From Paenibacillus yonginensis (GTDB lineage Bacteria; Bacillota; Bacilli; Paenibacillales; Paenibacillaceae): DNA of 64,000 nt. The first letter of the stretch is position 1. Each line of letters begins with the position of its first letter. Positions 45,615-54,620 of the stretch are shown here, piece after piece. The notes beneath the pieces are model-generated. The model worked only from the letters and a program-made list of their open reading frames with translations. It did no database searches and was not told where the DNA came from. The stretch is from assembly GCF_001685395.1 (NCBI RefSeq), contig NZ_CP014167.1:1059501-1123500 (forward strand), in the 5' to 3' direction. The translations under genes and the position numbers were made by a program.

Positions 45615-46208
45615 TTGTCTTGGAGCCCTTGGGTTTATATTGTTTTGTTAGGGGCTGCAGCGATCCTGTACGGATGGATGCAGCCCAAAATCAGGAAGCA
45701 GCCAACCGCGGTGGGCGGACAAGCTGCTGATGTGGAAGAAACGCTGGAGCAGTATATGGCGGAAATGGAGCGGGATAATGAGGAAATTATTAGCCTGATC
45801 GCCGACATGAAGCAGGAGACGCTCTCCAAACAGCTGTCCCAGCAGGAACAGATTGTGGAACTTCGCCAAAGGCTGCAAAACTATGAACGCCAGCATCTGG
45901 TGCTTGAAACGCGTTTGGAGCAGCTGGAGAAATCGGCTGCAGGAGTCGCGGGTACAAGCGGGGGCAGAAACGTTGCCGAGGGTCTTAAGCCTGCAGCCGG
46001 CATCGTTCCTCAGCCCGAACCGCAAGCTATTGAGCAGCCTGCCGAAACACAGCCGCCGCAGCCAACCGTCCGGGAGCGTTATCCTGAATTGTTTGACCTG
46101 TATGATCAAGGGAAATCCATTGACACGGTGGCGAAAGCAACAGGAATGGCGCGCGGCGAAGTCCAGTTGATTCTGCAGCTCGCCAAAAGAGAGGAGTCCT
46201 CTCTATGA
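45615..46208 (+). CDS. SwrB-like membrane-anchored coiled-coil protein
   Basis: A 197-residue protein with an N-terminal transmembrane helix (about 3-20, WSPWVYIVLLGAAAILYGW), a Glu/Gln coiled coil (about 40-110), a Pro/Glu/Gln linker and a C-terminal helix-turn-helix-like segment (LFDLYDQGKSIDTVAKATGMARGEVQLILQLAKR). This layout matches B. subtilis SwrB (YlxL), a swarming protein encoded after sigD that promotes export-gate activation. The sequence itself is too diverged for a firm name. TTG 45615 follows AAAGGTGAG. Confidence 0.78.
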   Translation: MSWSPWVYIVLLGAAAILYGWMQPKIRKQPTAVGGQAADVEETLEQYMAEMERDNEEIISLIADMKQETLSKQLSQQEQIVELRQRLQNYERQHLVLETRLEQLEKSAAGVAGTSGGRNVAEGLKPAAGIVPQPEPQAIEQPAETQPPQPTVRERYPELFDLYDQGKSIDTVAKATGMARGEVQLILQLAKREESSL

Positions 46209-46759
46209 TGCGTAATCGTCATTTTTTATTTGGGTTAGGAGCTGGACTGATTATCGGTGCCCTGCTGCTGCAGTTAATGAACGTTGCCCAAACACAGCCG
46301 CAAATGCTGAATACGGAAGAAGAAGTTCGGAATGCGGCCAAAGCTCTAGGGCTTAAGGTTTATGACAGCAGTGAACAGGTATACAGCGAACAGGAATGGA
46401 AAGAACGGGAGAACGGCGAACCTGCAGGGACGACTGCGTCGGCTCCTCCAAGTCCTAGTTCGCCTGAAGAACCTTCCGAACCGTCTACTCCTGCTGAACC
46501 TTCTACTCCTTCCAAGGCTGAAGCTCCCGCACCTTCTCCGGCGCCTGCAGAGATGGTGGATATCCGCATTCCGGCCGGTAGCACGCTTAGCCAGGTGGCT
46601 GACAGGCTGAAATCAGCCGGAGTAATTACGGATAAAGAGGCTTTTGTGCAGCTGGCTAAAAAATGGAATGCGACCCGCATAATCCAAACCGGCACCTTTA
46701 CGTTTACCAAAGGAGAATCCTTTAAAAGCATCACCAACAAAATCACTAAAAAGAAATGA
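46205..46759 (+). CDS. membrane protein with an isolated MltG/YceG LysM-like domain
   Basis: A 184-residue protein with one N-terminal membrane helix (FLFGLGAGLIIGALLLQLM), a Ser/Pro/Glu linker (about 75-118), and a C-terminal domain resembling the LysM-like part of the MltG transglycosylase (VDIRIPAGSTLSQVADRLKSAGVI, then the GTFTFTKGES strand). The catalytic YceG domain is absent, so it should bind rather than cut peptidoglycan; this is inference. ATGA overlap with the SwrB-like gene. The stop codon lies inside the operon terminator, so the short length is real. Confidence 0.78.
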   Translation: MMRNRHFLFGLGAGLIIGALLLQLMNVAQTQPQMLNTEEEVRNAAKALGLKVYDSSEQVYSEQEWKERENGEPAGTTASAPPSPSSPEEPSEPSTPAEPSTPSKAEAPAPSPAPAEMVDIRIPAGSTLSQVADRLKSAGVITDKEAFVQLAKKWNATRIIQTGTFTFTKGESFKSITNKITKKK

Positions 46760-46792
46760 TCCCTGAGGTTTTCAGATCATTTTGTTGGATTT
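46754..46792 (+). terminator. terminator at the end of the fla/che operon
   Basis: AAATGATC (46754-46761) pairs with GATCATTT (46775-46782), followed by TGTTGGATTTTG. The stem overlaps the last codons of the MltG-like gene. It is modest in GC content, so some read-through is possible. Confidence 0.65.
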
Positions 46793-46794
46793 TG

Positions 46795-46823
46795 TTGCAA
46801 CGCCTATATTGTTATGATATATT
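46795..46823 (+). promoter_or_regulatory. rpsB promoter
   Basis: TTGCAA (46795-46800), a 17-base spacer, then TATATT (46818-46823) preceded by TGA, an extended -10. This strong vegetative promoter drives the rpsB-tsf operon independently of fla/che. Confidence 0.85.
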
Positions 46824-46829
46824 AATTGA

Positions 46830-46953
46830 TGGTGTTAAAACACACGGTGGACAGATTCCGTTAAGGGTGCTTTTCAGAACCGTCTGGAGAGTCTTGGCGG
46901 GAAATGAAGTCGCCGGAGGGGCATCAAATAAAACCAATTAGGAGGTGTGTGAA
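46830..46953 (+). other. rpsB 5' leader, about 125 bases
   Basis: Between the promoter and the AGGAGG site of rpsB lies a leader with several short self-complementary segments: GTGTTAAAACAC near 46833, and GGCG with CGCC near 46897-46914. Ribosomal protein S2 autoregulates its own message through the leader in Proteobacteria; here only the length and dyads are visible. No long open frame is convincing in it. Confidence 0.45.
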
Positions 46954-46954
46954 G

Positions 46955-47653
46955 ATGGCAGTAATCTCCATGAAACAACTGCTTGAAGCAGGTGTTCATT
47001 TCGGTCACCAAACTCGTCGTTGGAACCCGAAAATGGATCGTTATATCTTCACTGAAAGAAACGGTATTTATATCATTGACCTGCAAAAAACGGTCAAAAA
47101 AGTTGAGGAAGCTTACAACTTTGTGAAAAGCATTGCTGAAGAGAACGGTACAATCCTGTTCGTCGGCACTAAGAAACAAGCACAAGATTCCGTTAAAGAA
47201 GAAGCTGAACGCGCTGGTCAATACTACATTAACCAACGTTGGCTCGGCGGTACTCTGACTAACTTCTCCACAATTCAAAAACGTATCGATCGTTTGAAAA
47301 CTTTGGAGAAATGGGAAGAGGACGGCACTTTTGCAGTACTGCCTAAGAAAGAAGTCATCATTCTCCGCAAAGAGAAAGATCGTCTTGAGAAATTCCTCGG
47401 CGGTATCAAGAACATGAAAGGCCTGCCTAGCGCCTTGTTCGTAATCGACCCTCGTAAAGAGCGTATCGCAGTTGCGGAAGCTCGTAAATTGGGTATCCCA
47501 ATCGTAGGTATCGTAGATACAAACTGCGATCCGGACGAAATCGATTATGTAATTCCAGGCAATGACGACGCTATCCGTGCCGTTAAATTGCTGACTGGCA
47601 AAATGGCAGATGCCGTAATCGAAGCTCATCAAGGCGAGCAAACAACTGCTTAA
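46955..47653 (+). CDS. rpsB: 30S ribosomal protein S2
   Basis: Small-subunit protein of 232 residues. Family motifs: [46 protein letters not shown] and a C-terminal [30 protein letters not shown] 46955 follows AGGAGGTGTG; the frame is open to 46904 in the leader without support. Confidence 0.98.
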   Translation: MAVISMKQLLEAGVHFGHQTRRWNPKMDRYIFTERNGIYIIDLQKTVKKVEEAYNFVKSIAEENGTILFVGTKKQAQDSVKEEAERAGQYYINQRWLGGTLTNFSTIQKRIDRLKTLEKWEEDGTFAVLPKKEVIILRKEKDRLEKFLGGIKNMKGLPSALFVIDPRKERIAVAEARKLGIPIVGIVDTNCDPDEIDYVIPGNDDAIRAVKLLTGKMADAVIEAHQGEQTTA

Positions 47654-47687
47654 TCTTGGCTTCGCCTATAAACCGATAAATTAAATG

Positions 47688-47735
47688 AAAAAGGGTGGTT
47701 GGTAGGTGCGAAAAACCTTTCACTACCCTTTTTTT
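47688..47735 (+). terminator. rpsB-tsf attenuator
   Basis: AAAAAGGGT (47688-47696) pairs with ACCCTTTTT (47725-47733), with an inner AGGT/ACCT, and T residues follow. It would lower tsf relative to rpsB, or separate the two transcripts. Confidence 0.7.
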
Positions 47736-47774
47736 AAAGCAAAAAATATATACACATTTTGGAGGTAATTTAAA

Positions 47775-48425
47775 ATGGCAGTTGACGCAAAATCCGTAAA
47801 AGAACTTCGCGAAAAAACGGGCGCAGGTATGCTGGATTGTAAAAAAGCTTTGGAAGAAGCAGCTGGCGATCTGACAAAAGCAGCAGAAATTCTGCGCGAG
47901 AAAGGTCTGGCTGCAGCAGCAAACAAAGCTGGACGTATTGCTACTGAAGGTGTTGTTGAATCTTACATTCATGCCGGCGGACGTATCGGCGTGCTTGTGG
48001 AAATCAACTGCGAAACGGACTTCGTTGCCAAAACCGATCAATTCAAAGAATTTGCTCGTGACATCGCCATGCATATTGCGGCTGTAAGCCCTAAATATGT
48101 ACGTCGTGAAGAAGTTCCAACCGAAGAGCTGGAGAAGGAAAAAGAAATCCTGAAAGCTCAAGCTTTGAACGAAGGCAAACCTGAGAAAATCGTTGAAAAA
48201 ATGGTTGAAGGCCGTATCGGCAAGTTCTACGAAGAAATCTGCTTGCTGGATCAGCAGTTCGTTAAAGATCCGGACAAAACCATCGCTACACTGTTGAACG
48301 AAAAAATCAGCACAATCGGCGAAAATATCTCGATCCGTCGTTTTGTTCGTTACGAGCTGGGCGAAGGTTTGGAGAAAAAAGTCGATAACTTTGTTGAAGA
48401 AGTTATGGCTCAAGTTAAAAACTAA
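47775..48425 (+). CDS. tsf: translation elongation factor Ts (short form)
   Basis: Guanine-nucleotide exchange factor for EF-Tu. At 216 residues it is much shorter than E. coli or B. subtilis EF-Ts (about 283-293). It keeps the UBA-like N domain ([21 protein letters not shown]), the TDFVAKT EF-Tu-contact motif and a C-terminal [12 protein letters not shown] module, and lacks one core subdomain, as in Thermus. TTTTGGAGG precedes the ATG. Confidence 0.97.
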   Translation: MAVDAKSVKELREKTGAGMLDCKKALEEAAGDLTKAAEILREKGLAAAANKAGRIATEGVVESYIHAGGRIGVLVEINCETDFVAKTDQFKEFARDIAMHIAAVSPKYVRREEVPTEELEKEKEILKAQALNEGKPEKIVEKMVEGRIGKFYEEICLLDQQFVKDPDKTIATLLNEKISTIGENISIRRFVRYELGEGLEKKVDNFVEEVMAQVKN

Positions 48426-48456
48426 TTGTAACTTTACATTTGTTTACTTACGAGAT

Positions 48457-48482
48457 GGAACACGATGTGTTCCTTCTTTTTT
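48457..48482 (+). terminator. terminator after tsf
   Basis: GGAACAC (48457-48463), loop GAT, GTGTTCC (48467-48473), then TTCTTTTTT. Compact and typical. Confidence 0.9.
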
Positions 48483-48640
48483 AAAAACATAGAAAGCTTT
48501 GGGGTCCTGCGAAGCAAGTGATCCTGGGCATAGCCCTCCTAGCAGGGCGTTATAGAATATGATGTTGATCTGTTTAAGATCCCCACAAAGTAGTCTGCAT
48601 AAGCTGAAGGGCATTTGCGCCATTTTGTGGGGTTATTTTA
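48483..48640 (+). other. structured leader and second terminator upstream of pyrH
   Basis: After the tsf terminator the sequence holds a GTCCTGC/GCAGGGC pairing (about 48504-48541 with one wobble) and then CCCCACAAA (48581-48589) pairing with TTTGTGGGG (48624-48632), followed by TTATTTT. A terminator-like stem this close to pyrH could be an attenuator that senses something, or a second stop for read-through. No clear promoter between the two stems was found. Confidence 0.5.
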
Positions 48641-48641
48641 A

Positions 48642-49417
<776 letters not shown>

Positions 49418-49418
<1 letters not shown>

Positions 49419-49972
49419 TGCCTCAATCGATTAAAAAAAGCGCTGAGGAACGGATGGAAAAAGCGATCCAGGCTTTGAAAAGAGACCTGGCAACCCTTCG
49501 GGCCGGCAGAGCAACCCCGTCGCTGCTTGACCGCATTCAGGTTGAATATTATGGAGCTCCAACTCCTGTGAATCAGCTTGCCAACATCAACACACCGGAT
49601 TCCCGGACCCTGCTGATCCAGCCTTGGGATAAATCCTCGCTTGCGGATATCGAACGCGCCATTATGAAATCCGATCTTGGTTTAACGCCGGCGAATGACG
49701 GCACTTCGATCCGCCTTGTGATTCCAGCCCTGACAGAAGAACGCCGTCTGGAGCTAGTGAAAACGACCAAGAAATTCGGCGAAGAAGCCAAGGTGGCGAT
49801 CCGGAACATCCGCCGCGACGCTAACGACGATATCAAAAAGTTGGAGAAGACGGATATTTCTGAAGACGAATCGCGTCGTCATCAGGAGGATATTCAGAAA
49901 ACGACCGATAAGTTTATTGCAGAAGTAGATAAAGTTCTCGCTGCAAAAGAAAAAGAAATTATGGAAGTGTAA
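49418..49972 (+). CDS. frr: ribosome recycling factor
   Basis: Splits post-termination ribosomes together with EF-G. The 184-residue protein has the family start ([31 protein letters not shown]) and [25 protein letters not shown], with the long three-helix bundle at both ends. It begins within the pyrH stop (TAATG). Confidence 0.98.
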
Positions 49973-50018
49973 GAGACCAAACCGCCCCTCCTATTATGGT
50001 GGGGTTTTGTCTCTTTTT
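49972..50018 (+). terminator. terminator after frr
   Basis: AGAGAC (49972-49977), AAAC and CCCC pair with GGGG, GTTTT-like bases and GTCTCT (50009-50014), then TTTT. The stem has small internal mismatches. Confidence 0.75.
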
Positions 50019-50094
50019 CGATGATACTGGAACGGTTGCCCAGCCCTTTAACGCCGCAAGAGTGCTAGAATGGCAGAAGAACGCTGCGGCTCAA

Positions 50095-50110
50095 CAGGCG
50101 TAAGCGCCTG
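50095..50110 (+). other. small hairpin in the uppS leader
   Basis: CAGGCG, loop TAAG, CGCCTG form a perfect six-base stem about 33 bases before the uppS start. No terminator tail follows. The promoter for uppS, somewhere in 50019-50090, is not clear by eye. Confidence 0.35.
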
Positions 50111-50142
50111 CCGTACTACTTGTCACCTTATGGAGGATTACA

Positions 50143-50910
50143 ATGAAGAAATTATTTCGGCCAAGGTGGAAGCAAGATCAACAGGACACGCCTGTAATCC
50201 TGGACCCAGCCAACATTCCGGCGCATGTTGCCATTATCATGGACGGCAACGGCCGCTGGGCGAACCGGCGAGGAATGCCAAGAATTGTTGGACACCAGAC
50301 AGGTATGAAGGCCGTGAAAAGAACCACAATTGCTGCCGATGAGCTGGGCATCAAATATTTGACCCTGTACGCTTTCTCGACAGAGAACTGGAAACGACCG
50401 AAAGATGAAGTGGACTTTCTGATGAAGCTTCCGCAGGAATTTCTGGCTCTTGAGCTGGATGAGCTGGTCGAGAAGAACGTGCAGGTCAAAATGATGGGCC
50501 ATACAGACGGCCTTCCCAAATACACCATTGATGCGATGGAAGAAGCGGTCAGCCGGACCCGGGATAATACGGGGCTTGTTCTGAATTTTGCGCTGAATTA
50601 CGGAAGCCGGAGAGAGATCGCGGAAAGCATCCGCAAAGCAGCGGAGGAAGTAGCGGAAGGCAAGCTGCTGCTGGAGGATTTGAACGAAGACTGGGTTTCA
50701 TCCAGACTGCTGACGGCAGGCATGCCGGATCCGGATCTGCTGATCCGCACGGGCGGAGAAATTCGTCTCAGCAATTATATGCTCTGGCAGCTGGCTTACA
50801 GCGAATTATGGTTTACCGATGTCTATTGGCCTGAATTTGGCAAAGAGCATCTTGTTGCGGCGGTTGCTGAATACCAGCGGCGCACACGCCGGTACGGCGG
50901 TTTAACTTAA
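50143..50910 (+). CDS. uppS: undecaprenyl diphosphate synthase (isoprenyl transferase)
   Basis: Makes C55 undecaprenyl diphosphate, the lipid carrier for cell wall synthesis. The 255-residue protein has HVAIIMDGNGRWANRRGMPR (catalytic Asp), LTLYAFSTENWKRP, and PDPDLLIRTGGEIRLSNYMLWQLAYSELWF. TGGAGG precedes the ATG. Confidence 0.97.
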   Translation: MKKLFRPRWKQDQQDTPVILDPANIPAHVAIIMDGNGRWANRRGMPRIVGHQTGMKAVKRTTIAADELGIKYLTLYAFSTENWKRPKDEVDFLMKLPQEFLALELDELVEKNVQVKMMGHTDGLPKYTIDAMEEAVSRTRDNTGLVLNFALNYGSRREIAESIRKAAEEVAEGKLLLEDLNEDWVSSRLLTAGMPDPDLLIRTGGEIRLSNYMLWQLAYSELWFTDVYWPEFGKEHLVAAVAEYQRRTRRYGGLT

Positions 50911-50933
50911 GCCTGGAGAAAGGAGGGACGGGA

Positions 50934-51761
50934 TTGAAACAACGTTTGATCACAGGAATTATCGCAGGCGCCTTTTTTCTGGGATTATGTCTGGTTGGTG
51001 GAACACCTTTTAAATTGCTGATTCTGCTGATGGCACTTATCGGATATTATGAATTTGTCAAAATGACGGGAGAATCGCCTTGGAGTATTGCCTCATTTAT
51101 CGGTTATATTGGGGTGGCCTTGTTTTTTCTGCCTTGGGGCAAGCTGCATCTGCCTCTGGATTGGGATTCGTCCGCTTTAATTTGGCTGCTGCTCCTGCTG
51201 TTTGTGTCAATCACGGTGTTCAGCAAAAACCGCTTTTCGATCAAGCAAGCCGCTTTGATGCTGTTAGGCGTCGTTTATGTCGGAGTTGGATTTTCCGCCA
51301 TTTCCGGTATGCGCGGCTCTGAGGATGGACACGGCCTGTTTTGGACCTTTCTGCTCCTCTGCTCCATTTGGGCAAGCGATGCAGGGGCTTATTTCGTCGG
51401 AAAGGCTATTGGCAGAACAAAGCTGTGGCCGGCAATCAGTCCTAACAAAACCGTAGAAGGAGCTTTAGGCGGTGTTGTCATCGCGATTGTGGTGTCGGTT
51501 CTTTTTGCCATAAGCTCAGGCGGGCTGCTGGATTTTCCAAGAGCGGTTCTGATAGGGGCATGCGCGGCTGTGGTCGGACAGATTGGAGATCTTGTCCAAT
51601 CCGCTTACAAACGAGTATACAGCATTAAAGATTCCGGAAATCTGCTGCCCGGACACGGGGGAATTCTGGATCGATGCGACAGCTGGATTATTGTTTTTTC
51701 CGTTTGTCCATTTCTTGACGCTGCTGCCCAGCTAGTACATATTCTCCAAACTAGGATATAG
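50934..51761 (+). CDS. cdsA: phosphatidate cytidylyltransferase, C terminus altered by a probable frameshift
   Basis: CdsA makes CDP-diacylglycerol for phospholipids. The open frame gives 275 residues with about seven transmembrane segments, [33 protein letters not shown], and the signature [21 protein letters not shown]. After WIIVF the frame reads SVCPFLDAA, unlike the family. Removing one T from the T6 run at 51694-51699 gives [16 protein letters not shown] and a stop at 51735 (266 residues), the expected hydrophobic end. The signature also reads RCDS where RFDS is usual. TTG start after GGAGGGACGGGA. Confidence 0.92.
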   Translation: MKQRLITGIIAGAFFLGLCLVGGTPFKLLILLMALIGYYEFVKMTGESPWSIASFIGYIGVALFFLPWGKLHLPLDWDSSALIWLLLLLFVSITVFSKNRFSIKQAALMLLGVVYVGVGFSAISGMRGSEDGHGLFWTFLLLCSIWASDAGAYFVGKAIGRTKLWPAISPNKTVEGALGGVVIAIVVSVLFAISSGGLLDFPRAVLIGACAAVVGQIGDLVQSAYKRVYSIKDSGNLLPGHGGILDRCDSWIIVFSVCPFLDAAAQLVHILQTRI

Positions 51762-51772
51762 AGGTTATACAG

Positions 51773-52918
51773 ATGAAAAAAATTGCAATTATTGGCTCAA
51801 CCGGCTCCATTGGGACGCAAACGCTGGATGTGGCTGCGGCCCATCCTGATCAGTTTCAAGTCGAAGCGCTTGCGGGAGGCAGCAACATCCAACTTCTGCT
51901 GGAGCAGGTGCGGCAGTTCAGGCCGCGGATCGTTTCGGTTGGAACGGCTGGTCTGGCCGAGGAAATCAAACCCCATCTGCCGGCTGGAACCCGGCTTTAT
52001 TGCGGGGGTGAAGGGTTGATCGAAGTTGCCGCCGGCTCCGATGCGGACATGGTCGTCACGGCGGTTGTGGGCAGCGTAGGACTGCGTTCCACCCTGGCGG
52101 CGATTGAAGCGGGCAAGCAGATTGGCCTGGCCAATAAAGAAACGCTGGTCACGGCTGGTCATTTGGTGATGGAACGGGCTGCGGCTAAAGGAGTGGCCAT
52201 CCTGCCGGTCGACAGTGAGCATTCGGCCGTATTTCAGTGTCTGAACGGCGAGCGCAGAGCCGAAATTTCCAATATTACGCTGACGGCTTCCGGCGGCTCC
52301 TTCCGTGATTTAACCCGAGATCAGCTCAGCCACGTAACGGTGGAAGATGCTTTAAAGCATCCCAATTGGTCTATGGGCGCCAAGATTACTATTGATTCGG
52401 CGACTATGGTCAACAAAGGGCTGGAGGTCATCGAAGCCCACTGGCTGTTCGGCACGCCTTATGAACAAATCAAGGTGCTGCTGCATCCGGAGAGCATCGT
52501 TCATTCATATGTGGAGTTTGTGGATGGAAGCATCATGGCCCAGCTTGGCACCCCGGATATGCGGGTCCCTATCCAGTACGCCTTAACTTATCCGCAGCGG
52601 ATGTCGGCACCGGGCAAAAGGTTATCCCTCGCTGAAGTTGGACAGCTGCATTTCCGTGAGATGGACTACGAACGTTTCCCATGTTTAAGACTAGCCTTTG
52701 AATGTGGTAAAATAGGGGGGACAGCTCCAACGGCTTACAACGCTGCCAATGAAATTGCGGTTGCCCGCTTTCTGAACAAAGAGATTTCCTTCCTGCAGAT
52801 CGAGATGATCCTGGAACGTGTGCTTGAAGAGCACCAGGCGGCAGCGCACCCGGATTTGGACACCATTGAGGCGGTAGATGCGTGGGCCAGAAAGCAGGCT
52901 CGCCAATTGTCCTTCTAA
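51773..52918 (+). CDS. dxr: 1-deoxy-D-xylulose 5-phosphate reductoisomerase
   Basis: Second enzyme of the MEP isoprenoid pathway. The 381-residue protein has the NADPH fold [41 protein letters not shown] and [20 protein letters not shown], plus the [15 protein letters not shown] segment. Feeds isopentenyl units to UppS encoded just upstream. Confidence 0.98.
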   Translation: MKKIAIIGSTGSIGTQTLDVAAAHPDQFQVEALAGGSNIQLLLEQVRQFRPRIVSVGTAGLAEEIKPHLPAGTRLYCGGEGLIEVAAGSDADMVVTAVVGSVGLRSTLAAIEAGKQIGLANKETLVTAGHLVMERAAAKGVAILPVDSEHSAVFQCLNGERRAEISNITLTASGGSFRDLTRDQLSHVTVEDALKHPNWSMGAKITIDSATMVNKGLEVIEAHWLFGTPYEQIKVLLHPESIVHSYVEFVDGSIMAQLGTPDMRVPIQYALTYPQRMSAPGKRLSLAEVGQLHFREMDYERFPCLRLAFECGKIGGTAPTAYNAANEIAVARFLNKEISFLQIEMILERVLEEHQAAAHPDLDTIEAVDAWARKQARQLSF

Positions 52919-52990
52919 ACTTCTTTGGCGTTTCCCCGGCTTTAGCTGCCTGAGGCTGAAAGTTATTCTCTGAAAGTCATCGGCCGTTTG

Positions 52991-53019
52991 GACAGCCGGA
53001 TGGGTATATCCGGGCTGTC
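52991..53019 (+). other. hairpin between dxr and rseP
   Basis: GACAGCCGGAT (52991-53001) pairs with ATCCGGGCTGTC (53008-53019) with one bulged G. No T-tract follows. It may be an mRNA processing or weak pause signal in the 209-base gap before rseP. Confidence 0.45.
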
Positions 53020-53127
53020 ACCATGATACACTTTTATAGACAAGGACGGTTTAGTGAGCTGACCTGGTTGCTGCAGAAAAATTACGCAGGTCGAACAGGA
53101 ACGAGACCCGAAGGAGGATGCTTTCGA

Positions 53128-54402
53128 TTGGAAATGCTGCAGATCATTATATTGACGGTGCTGATGTTTTTTCTCATCGTAACCGTTCATGAATGGGGAC
53201 ATTATTATTTCGCCAAACGCGCCGGGATTTTGGTGCGCGAGTTTGCGATCGGCTTCGGCCCAAAAATTTTTTCATACAAAAGAAACGAAACCCAGTTTAC
53301 GCTGCGGCTGCTGCCTTTTGGCGGCTATGCCCGAATGGCGGGGGAAGATCCTGAATTGATTGAAATTGAGCCGGGTCAAACGGTAGCTGTCCGGCTGACC
53401 GGTAATGAAGTAACGAAAATCTACCTGGATCGTTTGGATACGCGGAAGAACGTCATTCGCGGCGAAGTATTGTCCGTCGATCTGGAAGAGAAGCTGAGCA
53501 TCGAGCTTGATGTGGACGGCGAAAGTCAACGTTATCCGGTGCACAGACAAGCCATGCTTACAGTTAAAGGCAAAGATACGCAAATTGCGCCAAAAGACCG
53601 GCAGTATGGAAGCAAAACGGTGGGACAACGGGCCTTGGCGATATTCGCAGGTCCGGCGATGAACTTCATTTTGGCTTTCATTCTGTTTGCGCTCCACATT
53701 CAAATGGCAGGTATTCCTATGGACCCGACTCATCTGGAGATTGGTGAGGTATCCGAAGGAATGCCGGCCGCGGAGACCGGTTTGAAGAAAGGCGATATTA
53801 TAGAAACCATCAATGGGGTAGCTGTTGGAACCGATGCGGAGAAGATGGTCGGCCTGATCAGCGCATCCCAGGATAAACAGATGACCTGGAAGATCCGCCG
53901 CGGCGATCAGGAGCTTGAGGTGAAAATAACCCCTCGCGCCATGGCGGGTCAGCAGGGCGGAAAGGTTGGCACAACGATCGTCAGCTATCAGCCTACCCGC
54001 AAGGCCGGTTTTGGCGAAACCTTCAGCACCGCCGGCGTTCAAATGGTAGATACGACGAAGATGATCTTCCAGGGCTTCCGCCAGCTGATCAATAAATTTT
54101 CGATGGATGATTTGGGAGGACCGGTGCGGACGGCTCAAGTAACTGGACAAATCGCCAAGCAGGGGATCGCCCAGCTGACACAGTGGGCGGGAATTCTAAG
54201 TTTGTATCTGGGGCTGTTTAACCTGTTCCCGATCCCGGCGCTTGATGGAAGCCGGCTTGTGTTCCTCGGTGTTGAGGCGCTGCGCGGCAAACCAATCGAT
54301 CCGAACCGGGAAGGCATGGTCCACTTTATAGGGTTTGCGATGCTGTTCCTGTTGATGATTGCTGTAACTTACAATGATATATTAAGATTGATCAGCGGCT
54401 GA
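53128..54402 (+). CDS. rseP: site-2 protease RseP (RasP)
   Basis: Intramembrane zinc metalloprotease that cleaves anti-sigma factors and signal peptides. The 424-residue protein has the HEWGH zinc motif at 21-25 in the first transmembrane helix, a PDZ domain (GEVSEGMPAAETGLKKGDIIETINGV) at about 205-290 and the third-helix NLFPIPALDGSRL. TTG 53128 follows AAGGAGG; the frame extends to 53023 without support. Between the first helix and PDZ an insert of about 100 residues (DPELIEIEPGQTVAV onward) lengthens the family loop. Confidence 0.95.
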   Translation: MEMLQIIILTVLMFFLIVTVHEWGHYYFAKRAGILVREFAIGFGPKIFSYKRNETQFTLRLLPFGGYARMAGEDPELIEIEPGQTVAVRLTGNEVTKIYLDRLDTRKNVIRGEVLSVDLEEKLSIELDVDGESQRYPVHRQAMLTVKGKDTQIAPKDRQYGSKTVGQRALAIFAGPAMNFILAFILFALHIQMAGIPMDPTHLEIGEVSEGMPAAETGLKKGDIIETINGVAVGTDAEKMVGLISASQDKQMTWKIRRGDQELEVKITPRAMAGQQGGKVGTTIVSYQPTRKAGFGETFSTAGVQMVDTTKMIFQGFRQLINKFSMDDLGGPVRTAQVTGQIAKQGIAQLTQWAGILSLYLGLFNLFPIPALDGSRLVFLGVEALRGKPIDPNREGMVHFIGFAMLFLLMIAVTYNDILRLISG

Positions 54403-54452
54403 TTCTAAGCTTTCGGGAGTCCGCGGCTGCGAAATAAAGCGCAGGGAAAAGC

Positions 54453-54482
54453 GGGATTGCAGCAGGAGAGTGCTGCGATCCC
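54453..54482 (+). other. hairpin in the rseP-polC gap
   Basis: GGGATTGCAGCA (54453-54464) pairs with TGCTGCGATCCC (54471-54482), one wobble, loop GGAGAG. It lies where proS would be in related genomes. No T-box features (AGTA bulge, TGGNACCGCG) were found. Confidence 0.5.
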
Positions 54483-54517
54483 TGCCGCAAATCGGGCTTT
54501 CGGCAACAAACGGCCTT

Positions 54518-54554
54518 AAGGCAAGACACAAGGCGTGTGCCGGAAGCCTTTTTT
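54518..54554 (+). terminator. terminator upstream of polC
   Basis: AAGGC (54518-54522) with inner ACAC pairs GTGT and GCCTT (54546-54550), followed by T4. It would end the dxr-rseP transcript. A polC promoter between here and 54600 is not obvious. Confidence 0.6.
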
Positions 54555-54620
54555 AAATTACAGAATAGGTTGTTTGGTTTTATTGTTCAGGGGAGCTTGT
54601 GGCAATAAGGGGGAAGAGAA

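Noticed and set aside
46756..46941. Open frame between the MltG-like gene and rpsB
   Set aside because: It lies over the terminator, the rpsB promoter and its leader; the product resembles nothing and has no ribosome-binding site.
50070..50342. 90-residue Cys/His-containing frame overlapping uppS
   Set aside because: Most of it is the uppS coding region read in another frame; only the uppS frame shows conserved family motifs.
54403..54620. T-box riboswitch upstream of polC
   Set aside because: A strong hairpin is present, but the AGTA bulge and TGGNACCGCG antiterminator motif are absent and polC is not an aminoacyl-tRNA gene.
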